This document shows positions 16,816 to 25,612 of a stretch of DNA of 64,000 nucleotides, one piece after another; within the stretch, counting starts at the first letter, position 1, and every line of letters begins with the position of its first letter. Position numbers and translations under genes: made by a program. Location: positions 1 to 64,000 of the forward strand of contig NZ_JAAEHL010000018.1 in assembly GCF_010614725.1 (NCBI RefSeq), in the 5' to 3' direction. The notes beneath the pieces were generated by a model. It was given only the letters and a program-made list of their open reading frames with translations. It was not told where the DNA came from and did no database searches. The DNA is from Flavobacterium ajazii. Lineage in GTDB: Bacteria > Bacteroidota > Bacteroidia > Flavobacteriales > Flavobacteriaceae.

Positions 16816-18252
16816 TTATTCAGTCAGAATATTTCTCATCGCCACAACCTGAAAATCTTTTTCTTTTATGTACTGCAGCAGTTCTTCTAAAAACTCTACT
16901 GAAGTAGAATAATCAGGATGCACAACGTCAGGGACACCGTGAAAAGTCAATACGATTATATCTCCTTGTTTTAGATTTTGTAAAGCAGTTTTAACCCGTA
17001 CCTCAAGCTTATCGGTTGAGGCCACAGTGTAGCTCGGAATCGCCAGTCTGGAATCTTCTGCGATATCGTACAAGGTACTTCCTCCTGCCCTTGCATATTT
17101 ATAACCCCGTTTTTTTAAAATTCCTTGTGAAATGGTATCATAACGATTGCCTGGATAAGCAAATGAAATAGGTTTAGGAATTTTAAATTCAGCGCATTTT
17201 TCTTCTACGTAAGCGATTTCTTTGTTGATATCTTCGGGACTTAATTTTGTGACATTTTTGTGATGTCCTGTATGATTCCCAATTTCAAAGTCTTGTTTAT
17301 AGAGTTCCTGAATCTGATTCCATGTCATGTATTCCTTTTTCTCTTCAGGCTTTTTAAACGGAAATTCGCAGACAAAAAAAGTAGCACCAAAACCGTATTT
17401 TTTCAATAATGGAGCAACATTGTTATAGTGGCTGATTTCGGCATCATCAAAAGTCAGTACTACTTTAGGTTTCTTTTTTGATGTTTTTAAAGAAGGAGTT
17501 TCTTTTAATAATTGCTGCATGGCAACAGCATAACGTTTCCCAAGTTCTCTGGCAGACGGACTATCAAAATGCAGATGATCTCCTTTGTCTGTTAATCCTT
17601 CGGAAGAAACTGCCGCTGAGTTTTCAATTTCGTTCGGAATTGTATTTATTATTTTATTAATATAATCTTCTTTATTAAAACGGCCAATTTCTCCTGCTAC
17701 AAAAGGGAGATTGGGTGCATTCAAATCTTTTCTTAAACTGGCAACCAGTTCTTTTAATTTTTCCAGATATACTTGTGATTTTACAGCATCGTTATCTGAT
17801 TCTCCCTGATGCCAGAGAATGCCTTTGAGAACTCCTTTTTGCATAGCAATTTTGGTACGGGAAATAGCTTCATCATACGGGAAATTATTAAAATATTTAG
17901 CTCCGGATTTCCATACTTTTATAGGTGATCCTCCCCACGCACAGGGAATCAAACCTATTTTTACTCCATTTTTGCCTTCGAGCATCGTTTGTGCAAAACT
18001 AATTCCCGGTCCTACTCCTGCCGAAGGTTTGTCAAAATGCATCGGGTCTTTGGCTGGAATCCAGTCATTGTTTTTGTCCAGCATCAAAATAACTTCGGAT
18101 GGGAGTTGGCTTTGGTTATCAAGTGCTCCACGCCCTGCCATATTGGACTGACCTATGAGTAAATATAATTCAAGCGGTTTTTCCGGAACTGTGTTTTGAG
18201 AATAGCCGTTTAGAAATAATAGCAACAGTACTGTTTTGAATATTTTTTTCAT
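16816..18252 (-). CDS. Secreted SASA acetylesterase - NodB deacetylase fusion
   Basis: A 478-residue protein with a signal peptide (about 1-19). The first half is a sialate-O-acetylesterase-like (SASA, CE6-type) domain: catalytic serine S36 in LLIGQSNMAGRG, an oxyanion block ILWHQGESDND, and the Asp/His pair in GDHLHFD. From about residue 260 a polysaccharide deacetylase (NodB, CE4-type) domain follows: VVLTFDDAE with the metal aspartate, EIGNHTGHHKN with the HxxxH metal pair, and ISFAYPGNRYD. Two esterases in one chain suggest removal of O- and perhaps N-acetyl groups from the same periplasmic glycan. It opens the glycan cluster and faces the same way as the next GH2 gene, though 420 bases and a terminator separate them. 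Confidence 0.88.
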   Translation of the reverse strand: MKKIFKTVLLLLFLNGYSQNTVPEKPLELYLLIGQSNMAGRGALDNQSQLPSEVILMLDKNNDWIPAKDPMHFDKPSAGVGPGISFAQTMLEGKNGVKIGLIPCAWGGSPIKVWKSGAKYFNNFPYDEAISRTKIAMQKGVLKGILWHQGESDNDAVKSQVYLEKLKELVASLRKDLNAPNLPFVAGEIGRFNKEDYINKIINTIPNEIENSAAVSSEGLTDKGDHLHFDSPSARELGKRYAVAMQQLLKETPSLKTSKKKPKVVLTFDDAEISHYNNVAPLLKKYGFGATFFVCEFPFKKPEEKKEYMTWNQIQELYKQDFEIGNHTGHHKNVTKLSPEDINKEIAYVEEKCAEFKIPKPISFAYPGNRYDTISQGILKKRGYKYARAGGSTLYDIAEDSRLAIPSYTVASTDKLEVRVKTALQNLKQGDIIVLTFHGVPDVVHPDYSTSVEFLEELLQYIKEKDFQVVAMRNILTE

Positions 18253-18297
18253 TGAAATTGAATGTTTTGAACCTATTGGATAAATCGACTAAAGAAA

Positions 18298-18324
18298 GGC
18301 TTCGACTCCGCTCAGCCTGGCATT
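18298..18324. repeat. Dispersed repeat, CTTCGACTCCGCTCAG family, copy 1
   Basis: GGCTTCGACTCCGCTCAGCC followed by TGGCA. Related copies lie at 21843, 44915 and 52007 in this window, always between genes. The core CTTCGACTyCGCTCA is GC-rich against the local base composition. Confidence 0.75.
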
Positions 18325-18378
18325 AGTTTGATTCAATTATTAAGTATTTTAGTGATGATAATAAAAAAGCAAAAATGT

Positions 18379-18545
18379 TTCCTTTTGCCCCGATTACTTC
18401 GTCAGTTCGCTCCGCTCGTGTGAAACGAAAATCCTCTTGTGCTGGTGTTCAGCATAAGAGAGATTACTTCACTTAGCTTTTATTTCAATTGGAGTTCAGT
18501 GAACTTCGTTTGTAGTGGAAAGTGGGACGATGTTTACTGAAAAAC
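18379..18545 (-). repeat. Dispersed intergenic repeat, AATCGGGGCAAAA family, copy 1
   Basis: On the reverse strand this stretch contains TCCCACTTTCCACTACAA, then GAGGATTTTCGTTTC, then AATCGGGGCAAAAGG. The same ordered blocks appear in variant form on the forward strand near 25468-25548. It carries no open frame. With the terminator to its left it accounts for most of the 420-base gap between two glycan genes. Confidence 0.55.
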
Positions 18546-18596
18546 ACCTGCCTTTTCCTGCTTCAAAAAACATTATTCAGATTTGTTTGAAAACTT

Positions 18597-18635
18597 TTAA
18601 AAAAGCCTGTCAGGAATACTGAATACCTGACAGGC
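18597..18635 (-). terminator. Terminator of the GH2 gene
   Basis: AGCCTGTCAGG (18603-18613) pairs perfectly with CCTGACAGGCT (18625-18635). On the reverse strand the stem is followed by TTTTTTAAAAG, giving an intrinsic terminator 40 bases past the stop codon of the GH2 gene. Confidence 0.8.
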
Positions 18636-18674
18636 TACACTAAAAACTAACCAAACTTATTTTTATCTTTTTAT

Positions 18675-21656
18675 CTACTTAACTGGCTCATAAAATTCTA
18701 TTTCTACAATTGGCAATTGCGGCATTTTACTGTTTGTTTTTTTCAGACCGCCGTCATCAACTTTTCCGGTAATTTCAACCAGATTAATATCATTACTGTT
18801 TTTAGAATTTTCCATCAATTCTATTTGGACTTTCTTTCCTTTTGTTGGTTTAATATCTAATGTTACATAGCCCAAACTGGTCGGAGTAGTTCCTTCAAAA
18901 ACTTTCTTGCCGTCTATTGAAATACGAAGTGGATATTTTTTGCTTCTCCATCCGGATAGTTTCAGCACCACCTGATTGATAGTTGCATTTCGTTCCAATT
19001 CATATTCAATTTTGGCTATCCCATCCCCATTAGACCATTCGCTCAATTCGTTGTCATCATAGCTTTTAGCAGCATCTGCCAGATTCGAATCGGTTTTAGC
19101 GCCAATAATCGTTAAAGGAGTTCTGGTTTTCTTAAACGATGGTGATTTTGGCGTAGGGCCTTTTTCTGTGAAAGAAGGCAAGTTGTCAGACGTTAATTTT
19201 ACAGACAATTTTTCTAAATCGGTTTTAACTGTTTTTACCTCTGTAGTCATACTTTTAAGTGACTGAGAAGAAGCTTTAATATTGATAACTCCTGCTGTTT
19301 CGGTTGATCTTACAAAAATTCGGTTCACCCCGCATTCTACAGGAAGATTTTTTGAACCTATATAATTATCCGGTCCCTGGGCAATACCGCCTACAAAAGT
19401 ACCCTGACCCTGCACCTCAAAATCAATCATATTCATTGCAGTTGGACAACGGTTTCCTTTTTCATCCACTACTTCTACCTGAATGATTGCCAAATCATTA
19501 GCATTGGCCAACATTCCGCCTGGTCTCTCGATACTGGTTAATTTAAGTCCAACCGGATTTCCAGCCGTTTTAATTTCGTCTTCACAAACTTTTATACCTG
19601 ATTTATCATAACCAACTGCTTTTATGTTTCCAGGTTGGAAAGCTACATTTTTAAAAGTGTACAAAAACCTTTTTGACTGAACTCCTTTTCCTAAGCTTTT
19701 GCCATTAACAAACAATTCTACAGCATCGGCGGTTGAAACTACCGTAATATCTTTTGTTTCCCCATTTTCATAATTCCAATGTCCGATGATGTGCGCTGCT
19801 GGTTTTTCGGTATCAACCCAGCCATCCCAAATAACCTGGTGCGCATAAAATCCGTCTTTAGGAATACGCATTGGATCGGCCTCTCCGCTTCGGCGGTAGT
19901 TTTCCTGCCCCCTGTAGTGGGTATTTGAATCACTAAAAATAATATTTACACCACCTGAACTTACACGATTTCCTGTTCCCGGACGGGCTTCCCAATAGTC
20001 GTACCAACGCACTACATCTTCAATAGCATGAGCATCCTGATTGTGATTGTACGCGCTCGCATCGGCTACTTTTGTTCCGTTTACATTCGTATGATTGGTT
20101 CCTCCTGTTCCTTCTTTGTGGAAAGGTGGAGTAAACTCATCCCAATATTTACGTAAACCCTCGTCCCTGCTGTATTCGGTAGCCCACATTGGGATATGAA
20201 CACTTTTGTTAATATAAAGCATTTCACCGCCATATTCGGCTACTTTGCTGTCGAGCATTTCTCTCGAACCTATTGCACGACCTCCAAAAGGATCATATTT
20301 ATCTCTAATCGCTTTCATTTCGCTCATGTGCTCATCCGAAATACTTTCGTTTCCTGATTCGTAAAACAAAATACTCGGGTTGTTTCGATTGTAAATAATA
20401 GCGTCACGCATCAATTCTGTACGCTGTTCCCAACGTCTTCCAGTTACATCTTTTTCAGAATCACCTGCCGGCATTGCCTGTATAAGCCCTACTCTGTCAC
20501 ATGACTCCACATCTTGTTTCCAGGGCGTGATGTGCATCCAGCGTACTAAATTTCCATTGCTTTTTACCATCAAACTGTTAGAGTAATCACTCAGCCATGC
20601 CGGAGCAGACATTCCAATCGATGGCCATTCGTTACTGGTACGTTGCGCATAACCGTGCATCATAATCACGCGATCATTCAAATAAACCATTCCGTTTTTG
20701 AATTCGGTTTTGCGAAAACCTGTTTTAATTTCTGCCTTATCAACCGATTGGTTATCAACTAATAATTCTGAAGTTACTGTGTACAAATATCCATAACCCC
20801 AACTCCAGAAATTCAGGTTTTGTAAAGCTTTAGAAGTTTTTAAATCTTTCGTTTCATTGGGAGCCAAAGTAATAGTTTCTCCAAAAAATGTAGTAACTTC
20901 TTTCCCTTCCAAATCTTTTATATTCACTTTCAGTTGCACTTTAACCGATTTGGATTCTTCATTTTTTACCTGAGACGCAATATTTACTGTTGCTTTTTTT
21001 TGAGTAATATTAAAATCACTGGCATACACATAAGTTCCTGTAGTTCCAAGGAAAGAATACAAGGGTAAGGTTTGGTATACTTTTGATTTAATATGCAGGA
21101 ATACATTTTTTGGAATCCCTCCATAATTGGCATTAAAGTTTTTATCATTCCACTGAAAGCCTGAATCCGTAGCTTTCTCTTTGTATCTCCAGTCATTATC
21201 GGTTTTTACAGCAATCACATTTTCCTGAGGAAAAGGATTTACAAAGGCCGAAATATCCAGACCAAAAGCCATCGCTCCGTTTTCGTGACGTCCTGCAAAT
21301 TTTCCGTTTACATACACTTCACCCATTTGGCGAACACCTTCAAATTCTATAAAAACTTTTTTGTCACTGGTGTCTTTTGGCAGTTGAAACGTTTTTCTGT
21401 ACCAGGCAATTCCGGTAGACAAATGAGAAATATCTACTTTGAAGGCTTCTGTCTGATTCCAGGCAAAAGGCAGATTTACATTAGACCATGTTTTGTCTTC
21501 ATAAATTGTCTCTTTGGCTTGCTCAGCATCACCTACATTTAATTTCCAACCGTAATTGAAATTGTACTTCACTCTGCCGGAGTCCTTCTGTGCATTTAGT
21601 CCGTTTGCAAATAATATTGCGAAACCAAATGCGTAAAAAATATTTTTAATAGTCAT
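18675..21656 (-). CDS. Secreted GH2 glycoside hydrolase (beta-galactosidase-like)
   Basis: A 993-residue protein with a signal peptide (1-22, ending LNAQ). It has the GH2 order: N-terminal sugar-binding jelly roll (about 30-190, with WYRKTF and VYVNGKFAGRHENG), an immunoglobulin-like domain (210-315), then the TIM barrel. The acid/base is E437 in ILFYESGNES and the likely nucleophile is E494 in PMWATEYS. A DUF4982-type beta domain follows (VELFVNGKSLGKG). The C-terminal 140 residues resemble a discoidin (F5/8 type C) carbohydrate-binding module. It should act in the periplasm on beta-linked galactose or a related sugar, but the exact specificity cannot be told. Confidence 0.9.
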   Translation of the reverse strand: MTIKNIFYAFGFAILFANGLNAQKDSGRVKYNFNYGWKLNVGDAEQAKETIYEDKTWSNVNLPFAWNQTEAFKVDISHLSTGIAWYRKTFQLPKDTSDKKVFIEFEGVRQMGEVYVNGKFAGRHENGAMAFGLDISAFVNPFPQENVIAVKTDNDWRYKEKATDSGFQWNDKNFNANYGGIPKNVFLHIKSKVYQTLPLYSFLGTTGTYVYASDFNITQKKATVNIASQVKNEESKSVKVQLKVNIKDLEGKEVTTFFGETITLAPNETKDLKTSKALQNLNFWSWGYGYLYTVTSELLVDNQSVDKAEIKTGFRKTEFKNGMVYLNDRVIMMHGYAQRTSNEWPSIGMSAPAWLSDYSNSLMVKSNGNLVRWMHITPWKQDVESCDRVGLIQAMPAGDSEKDVTGRRWEQRTELMRDAIIYNRNNPSILFYESGNESISDEHMSEMKAIRDKYDPFGGRAIGSREMLDSKVAEYGGEMLYINKSVHIPMWATEYSRDEGLRKYWDEFTPPFHKEGTGGTNHTNVNGTKVADASAYNHNQDAHAIEDVVRWYDYWEARPGTGNRVSSGGVNIIFSDSNTHYRGQENYRRSGEADPMRIPKDGFYAHQVIWDGWVDTEKPAAHIIGHWNYENGETKDITVVSTADAVELFVNGKSLGKGVQSKRFLYTFKNVAFQPGNIKAVGYDKSGIKVCEDEIKTAGNPVGLKLTSIERPGGMLANANDLAIIQVEVVDEKGNRCPTAMNMIDFEVQGQGTFVGGIAQGPDNYIGSKNLPVECGVNRIFVRSTETAGVINIKASSQSLKSMTTEVKTVKTDLEKLSVKLTSDNLPSFTEKGPTPKSPSFKKTRTPLTIIGAKTDSNLADAAKSYDDNELSEWSNGDGIAKIEYELERNATINQVVLKLSGWRSKKYPLRISIDGKKVFEGTTPTSLGYVTLDIKPTKGKKVQIELMENSKNSNDINLVEITGKVDDGGLKKTNSKMPQLPIVEIEFYEPVK

Positions 21657-21842
21657 TATTTAAATTGGTATTGGGTTAGATGAATAGCACTTTAAAAAAT
21701 CTGAATTTTTAAGGTTTGACAAATATAAATCCTTCTGCATAGCTTGTATTATCAGCTTTTGCCATTAGTTATCATAATCAGACATATTGCCTAATAATGA
21801 TATGAAATGTCAAGTTATGATATGCAATCCTTCATTTAAAGG

Positions 21843-21868
21843 GGCTTCGACTCCGCTCATCCTGACAC
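21843..21868. repeat. Dispersed repeat, CTTCGACTCCGCTCAG family, copy 2
   Basis: GGCTTCGACTCCGCTCATCC followed by TGACAC, in the gap between the GH2 gene and the AraC pseudogene. It differs from copy 1 by a few bases. Confidence 0.75.
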
Positions 21869-21907
21869 TATTTTTCAACTCCTCAAACGAGTTTTATAGC
21901 AACACAA

Positions 21908-22808
21908 TCAACTTTTATCTTTTGTACGGTATTCACTTGGGGAACTCCCCATTGTTTTGCGAAAGATACGAGCAAAATAAAGAGGATCATCAAAACCAAC
22001 CAGCATACTAATCTGATTGATTTTCATATTTGAAAAATCGAGGTAATGGCAGGCTTCCTGTATTTTCAAATGGATATGATAATTTAATGGCGAATATCCC
22101 GTTTTGCTTTGAAATTTTGCCGAAAAATAAGACACTGAATACCCAACATAATCCGCAATTTGTTTGAGGGTAATTCTTTTTCGAATATTTTCACGCATAT
22201 AATAAATGGCATTATCGACCATATCGAGCTGTTGATGCTCCATATTGGCATTATTACTGGCGCGGAAAGTCCCTAAATATTTCAATGATCCGAGAAAATG
22301 AAAAAAAGTAGTAACACTAAAATTGAGATTCTCTTTGCTAAAACCATTATTCAGGATAGAAAATAGTTCTTCAAATAACTTCAGCTGATCTTCAATACGT
22401 GCCTCTTTTTCGGATGAAATATGAAGCGGTTTATAAAATCCTTCGGCAAAAAAAGCTGCTTTTTCACCATCAAAGTGACACCAATAAATAGTCCATGGAT
22501 TTTTCAAATTGCTTCCGTAGCTGTGTTCCCTTTCTTTTGGCAAAACAAAAACCTGTCCGGCAGATATTTTTTGAGTCTGACTATCGGTTTCAAACCATCC
22601 CTCACCTTTAATACAATAAATAAATAAATACATATTGAGATACTTCTTCTTTTTTTCTTTTTCTAAAATGAAAAGACGCTTTCGGATAATAACCAATATC
22701 TGTGATGTATAATAAAGAGCCTAAATCTGTTTTCTTAAAATCTTCAATAACCGGTGAAGGCACAACTATAGCGCGTTCGCCAATAAACCCATCCTTAATT
22801 TTTGCCAT
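21908..22808 (-). pseudogene. AraC-family regulator, frameshifted at a (TTTA)3 tract
   Basis: The C-terminal part (from about 22640 down to 21908) is an AraC regulator: FIYCIKGEGWFETDS, a cupin-like arm with SAGQVFVLPKEREHSYG, and two helix-turn-helix motifs (LKQIADYVGYSVSYFSAKF and INQISMLVGFDDPLYFARIF). Its proper N-terminus lies in another frame starting at 22808 (MAKIKDGFIGERAIVVPSPV ... ITDIGYYPKA ... VSQYVFIY). The frames meet at three copies of TTTA on the reverse strand (22617-22630). Removing one copy restores QYVFIYCIKGEGW and a 298-residue protein, the usual family length. It lies between the leftward and rightward glycan genes and probably controlled them. The tract could switch by slippage. 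Confidence 0.85.
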
Positions 22809-22973
22809 AACATCATTTTTGTCAAATTCAAATTTCGGAAATAATTATATCATTTAAGATAAAATCAGAATATAATCCAGTAATAAAGTAATATATTCCA
22901 TATCAGTATAAAATTATTTGCTCTAAATTGCCATTCTTATCCTGTGATTTTTTAAGGATCCAAATTCTCCTCT

Positions 22974-25415
22974 ATGAAAAAAATTATATTCATTAAAATA
23001 TTAGGAATAACGACACTGTTGTTTCTGGTAAATCCGATTGATCTAAAGGCTCAAAACAATTACAAGATTGATGTTACAGCTTCTAAATTTGACCCCATTC
23101 GTGGTCATCTGGATTTGGGTGGAAGCAATGTAAAAGGAGACAATATCAGCGTTAACAGTTTTTATATCGAAAAAAACAACGAACCTTTTATTCCGGTTGT
23201 AGGCGAATTTCATTTTAGCCGGTATCCTCATCAGTATTGGGATGAGCAGTTAAAAAAAATGAAAGCGGGCGGAATTACCGTAGTGGCTACCTATGTTTTC
23301 TGGAATATGCACGAGTTCAAAGAAGGCACTTTTAACTGGACAGGAGATCTGGATGTACGTCATTTTACGGAATTATGTGCCAAAAACGGACTTAATGTCT
23401 TAATGCGGGTTGGACCTTTCGCCCACGGAGAAATACGAAACGGAGGACTTCCTGACTGGCTCTACGGTCGTCCAATCGATGTCAGAAGCAACGATAAAGC
23501 CTATCTTTTTTATGCAAATCGCTTATATCAGGAAATCGGCAAACAGCTGAAAGGACTTATGTTCAAAGACGGTGGACCAATTATTGGAGTACAGTTGGAA
23601 AACGAATACCAGCACTCCTCTGCTCCCTGGGCATTCACTTATCAGGACGCTCCAAAAGAAAGAACTGCTGCAGGCCGTGACCGCAAAATTGTTCAGGACG
23701 GAGTTGGCATTAATGACCTGGGGAACGAATTTGCCGATGTTGGCCGCGACCACATGAAAACCCTTAAACAATTAGCTATCAAAGCAGGACTTATTGCACC
23801 TATTTATACCGCTACAGGCTGGGGTTTTGCTACTATTGTCGAAAAAGGCTCTATCCCTGTGATGGCCGGATATGCTTATCCATTCTGGACTGCGAGTAAT
23901 AACCCCTCGCCTTTTTATCTTTTTAAAAACATTCACAAAAATCCGGACTATTCACCTGTAAGTTATGATGTAAACCTTTATCCTTCATTGGCTGCTGAAT
24001 TGGGAACAGGTATGGCAGTAACTTATTCCAGACGTCCAAGGGTCAAAGGAGAAAGCTTTTTGCCCATGATGGTCCGTACGGTAGGAAGTGGCACCAACGG
24101 ACTGGGATTTTATATGTATCACGGAGGCACAACGCCATCGGTAGGCAATTACTTATTTACCGAAGGCACCGGTCTGAACAATAAATCATACGACTATCAG
24201 GCTCCTATTGGCGAATTCGGAAAGGTAAGTTCGGGTTATTATCCATTAAAACTCATCAATTATTTACTGAAAACGTACGGCAATGATTTAGCTCCTTTAT
24301 ACCCTGTTTTTCCAGCTACAAACGAAAGTATCAAAGCTGAAGACACCAAAACGCTGCGTTACGCTGTTCGAAGCGACGGTGACAAAGGATATTTGTTCAT
24401 GCACAATTTTCAGGATCATGTTGTAATGAATGATCTGCAGAACCTAAAAATTAATATTACAACCAAAACAGGAACCATAACTTTTCCGGAAACAGGTACT
24501 TTTACACTTAAAGCGGGCAGTTCCGCTATCTTCCCTTTCAATGTAAATTTTGATGATATACCTATTCGTATGGCTACTGTACAGCCGTTTTGCCGTTTTA
24601 CCAATAAGGGCAAAAAGTACAATGTGATGACTACAATTGATGGCATTACTCCGGAGATCGTTTTTAAAGGAAAAGCAAAAGTCACAGGTACCGGAATTAA
24701 AACTACTGTACGAAATGGCAATACCGTTATAGCCTTTGCTTCAGATAAAATGACGGAATTCCAGATAAATGGAGTTTCGTTTTTAATTCTTTCTAATAAT
24801 GATGCTCAAAACACTTATTTATCAGGCAAAGACAATGAAGAAAAATTGATCATCAGTAAGGCATTGGTCTTAGAAGATAACGACGAACTGACTTTAATCA
24901 GCAATAATGAAGAAAATATCGATTTGACTGTTTATCCGGCTTCAGCAAATCTAAGTACAAAAGAAGGGAAAGCTACTAAAGGCAAATCTCCTCTAAAAAA
25001 TAGCAATACCTGGCACATCAATTTACCCAAAGCTGAGCCGTTCATAAATCTAATACAGGCAGACAACAGCCATTTTGTAATTAAAGCCGGCAGCGTTGAT
25101 TTGTCCAAAGTCAATGATATTTTCGTCACTTTTGACTATCGTGGCGATCGCGGCATCTGTATGATGAACGGAGAATTACAGACCGATGATCTGTACACCA
25201 GCAAACCCTGGACAATCGGACTGAAAAAATATCAGGAAGCTTTAAAAACAAACGATATGTACTTCCATTTCCTTCCAATGGCCAAAGACGCTCCTTATCT
25301 AAGCTATCTCGAAAAGGAAGTGCTGCCTGATTTTGGCAATAACAAAAGTTTTTTAGAAATTAAAAAGCCCGTAATTTTGGTAGAATACAAAGTAAATGTA
25401 GTTTTGAAAAACTAA
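22974..25415 (+). CDS. Secreted GH35 beta-galactosidase (divergent)
   Basis: An 813-residue protein with a signal peptide (1-26, ending LKAQ). The GH35 barrel is plain: FIPVVGEFHFSRYPHQYWDE, ATYVFWNMHEFKEGTFNW, LMRVGPFAHGEIRNGGLPDW and GGPIIGVQLENEYQ, with the acid/base E211. The nucleophile is probably the glutamate in SLAAELGTGMA (about 342). That differs from the usual SEFYTGW block, so this is a divergent member. About 450 residues of beta-rich domains follow. It should remove terminal beta-galactose or a related sugar in the periplasm. It starts the rightward run of glycan genes and is followed after 197 bases by another GH35. Confidence 0.88.
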   Translation: MKKIIFIKILGITTLLFLVNPIDLKAQNNYKIDVTASKFDPIRGHLDLGGSNVKGDNISVNSFYIEKNNEPFIPVVGEFHFSRYPHQYWDEQLKKMKAGGITVVATYVFWNMHEFKEGTFNWTGDLDVRHFTELCAKNGLNVLMRVGPFAHGEIRNGGLPDWLYGRPIDVRSNDKAYLFYANRLYQEIGKQLKGLMFKDGGPIIGVQLENEYQHSSAPWAFTYQDAPKERTAAGRDRKIVQDGVGINDLGNEFADVGRDHMKTLKQLAIKAGLIAPIYTATGWGFATIVEKGSIPVMAGYAYPFWTASNNPSPFYLFKNIHKNPDYSPVSYDVNLYPSLAAELGTGMAVTYSRRPRVKGESFLPMMVRTVGSGTNGLGFYMYHGGTTPSVGNYLFTEGTGLNNKSYDYQAPIGEFGKVSSGYYPLKLINYLLKTYGNDLAPLYPVFPATNESIKAEDTKTLRYAVRSDGDKGYLFMHNFQDHVVMNDLQNLKINITTKTGTITFPETGTFTLKAGSSAIFPFNVNFDDIPIRMATVQPFCRFTNKGKKYNVMTTIDGITPEIVFKGKAKVTGTGIKTTVRNGNTVIAFASDKMTEFQINGVSFLILSNNDAQNTYLSGKDNEEKLIISKALVLEDNDELTLISNNEENIDLTVYPASANLSTKEGKATKGKSPLKNSNTWHINLPKAEPFINLIQADNSHFVIKAGSVDLSKVNDIFVTFDYRGDRGICMMNGELQTDDLYTSKPWTIGLKKYQEALKTNDMYFHFLPMAKDAPYLSYLEKEVLPDFGNNKSFLEIKKPVILVEYKVNVVLKN

Positions 25416-25467
25416 GCGTTATTATTTTTTGAAGCAGAACAATCAGGTTTTTCAGGAAATTTTGTCC

Positions 25468-25548
25468 CGCTTTTCATTACAATCTTACATGGCGAACCCC
25501 GCCATATAAGGATTTCCATTGCAATCGGGGCTAAAAAAGAAACATTTT
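25468..25548 (+). repeat. Dispersed intergenic repeat, AATCGGGGCAAAA family, copy 2
   Basis: The stretch contains TCCCGCTTTTCATTACAA, then GCGAACCCCGCC, GGATTTCCATTGC and AATCGGGGCTAAAAAAG. These match in order the blocks at 18379-18545 on the other strand. The element sits between two GH35 genes. It may be structured in the mRNA. Confidence 0.55.
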
Positions 25549-25612
25549 ACTTTCTGACCGTCAAAAAATCATCATTAAAACAACCATCAAATTCAGATTT
25601 GAAATAAAAAAC

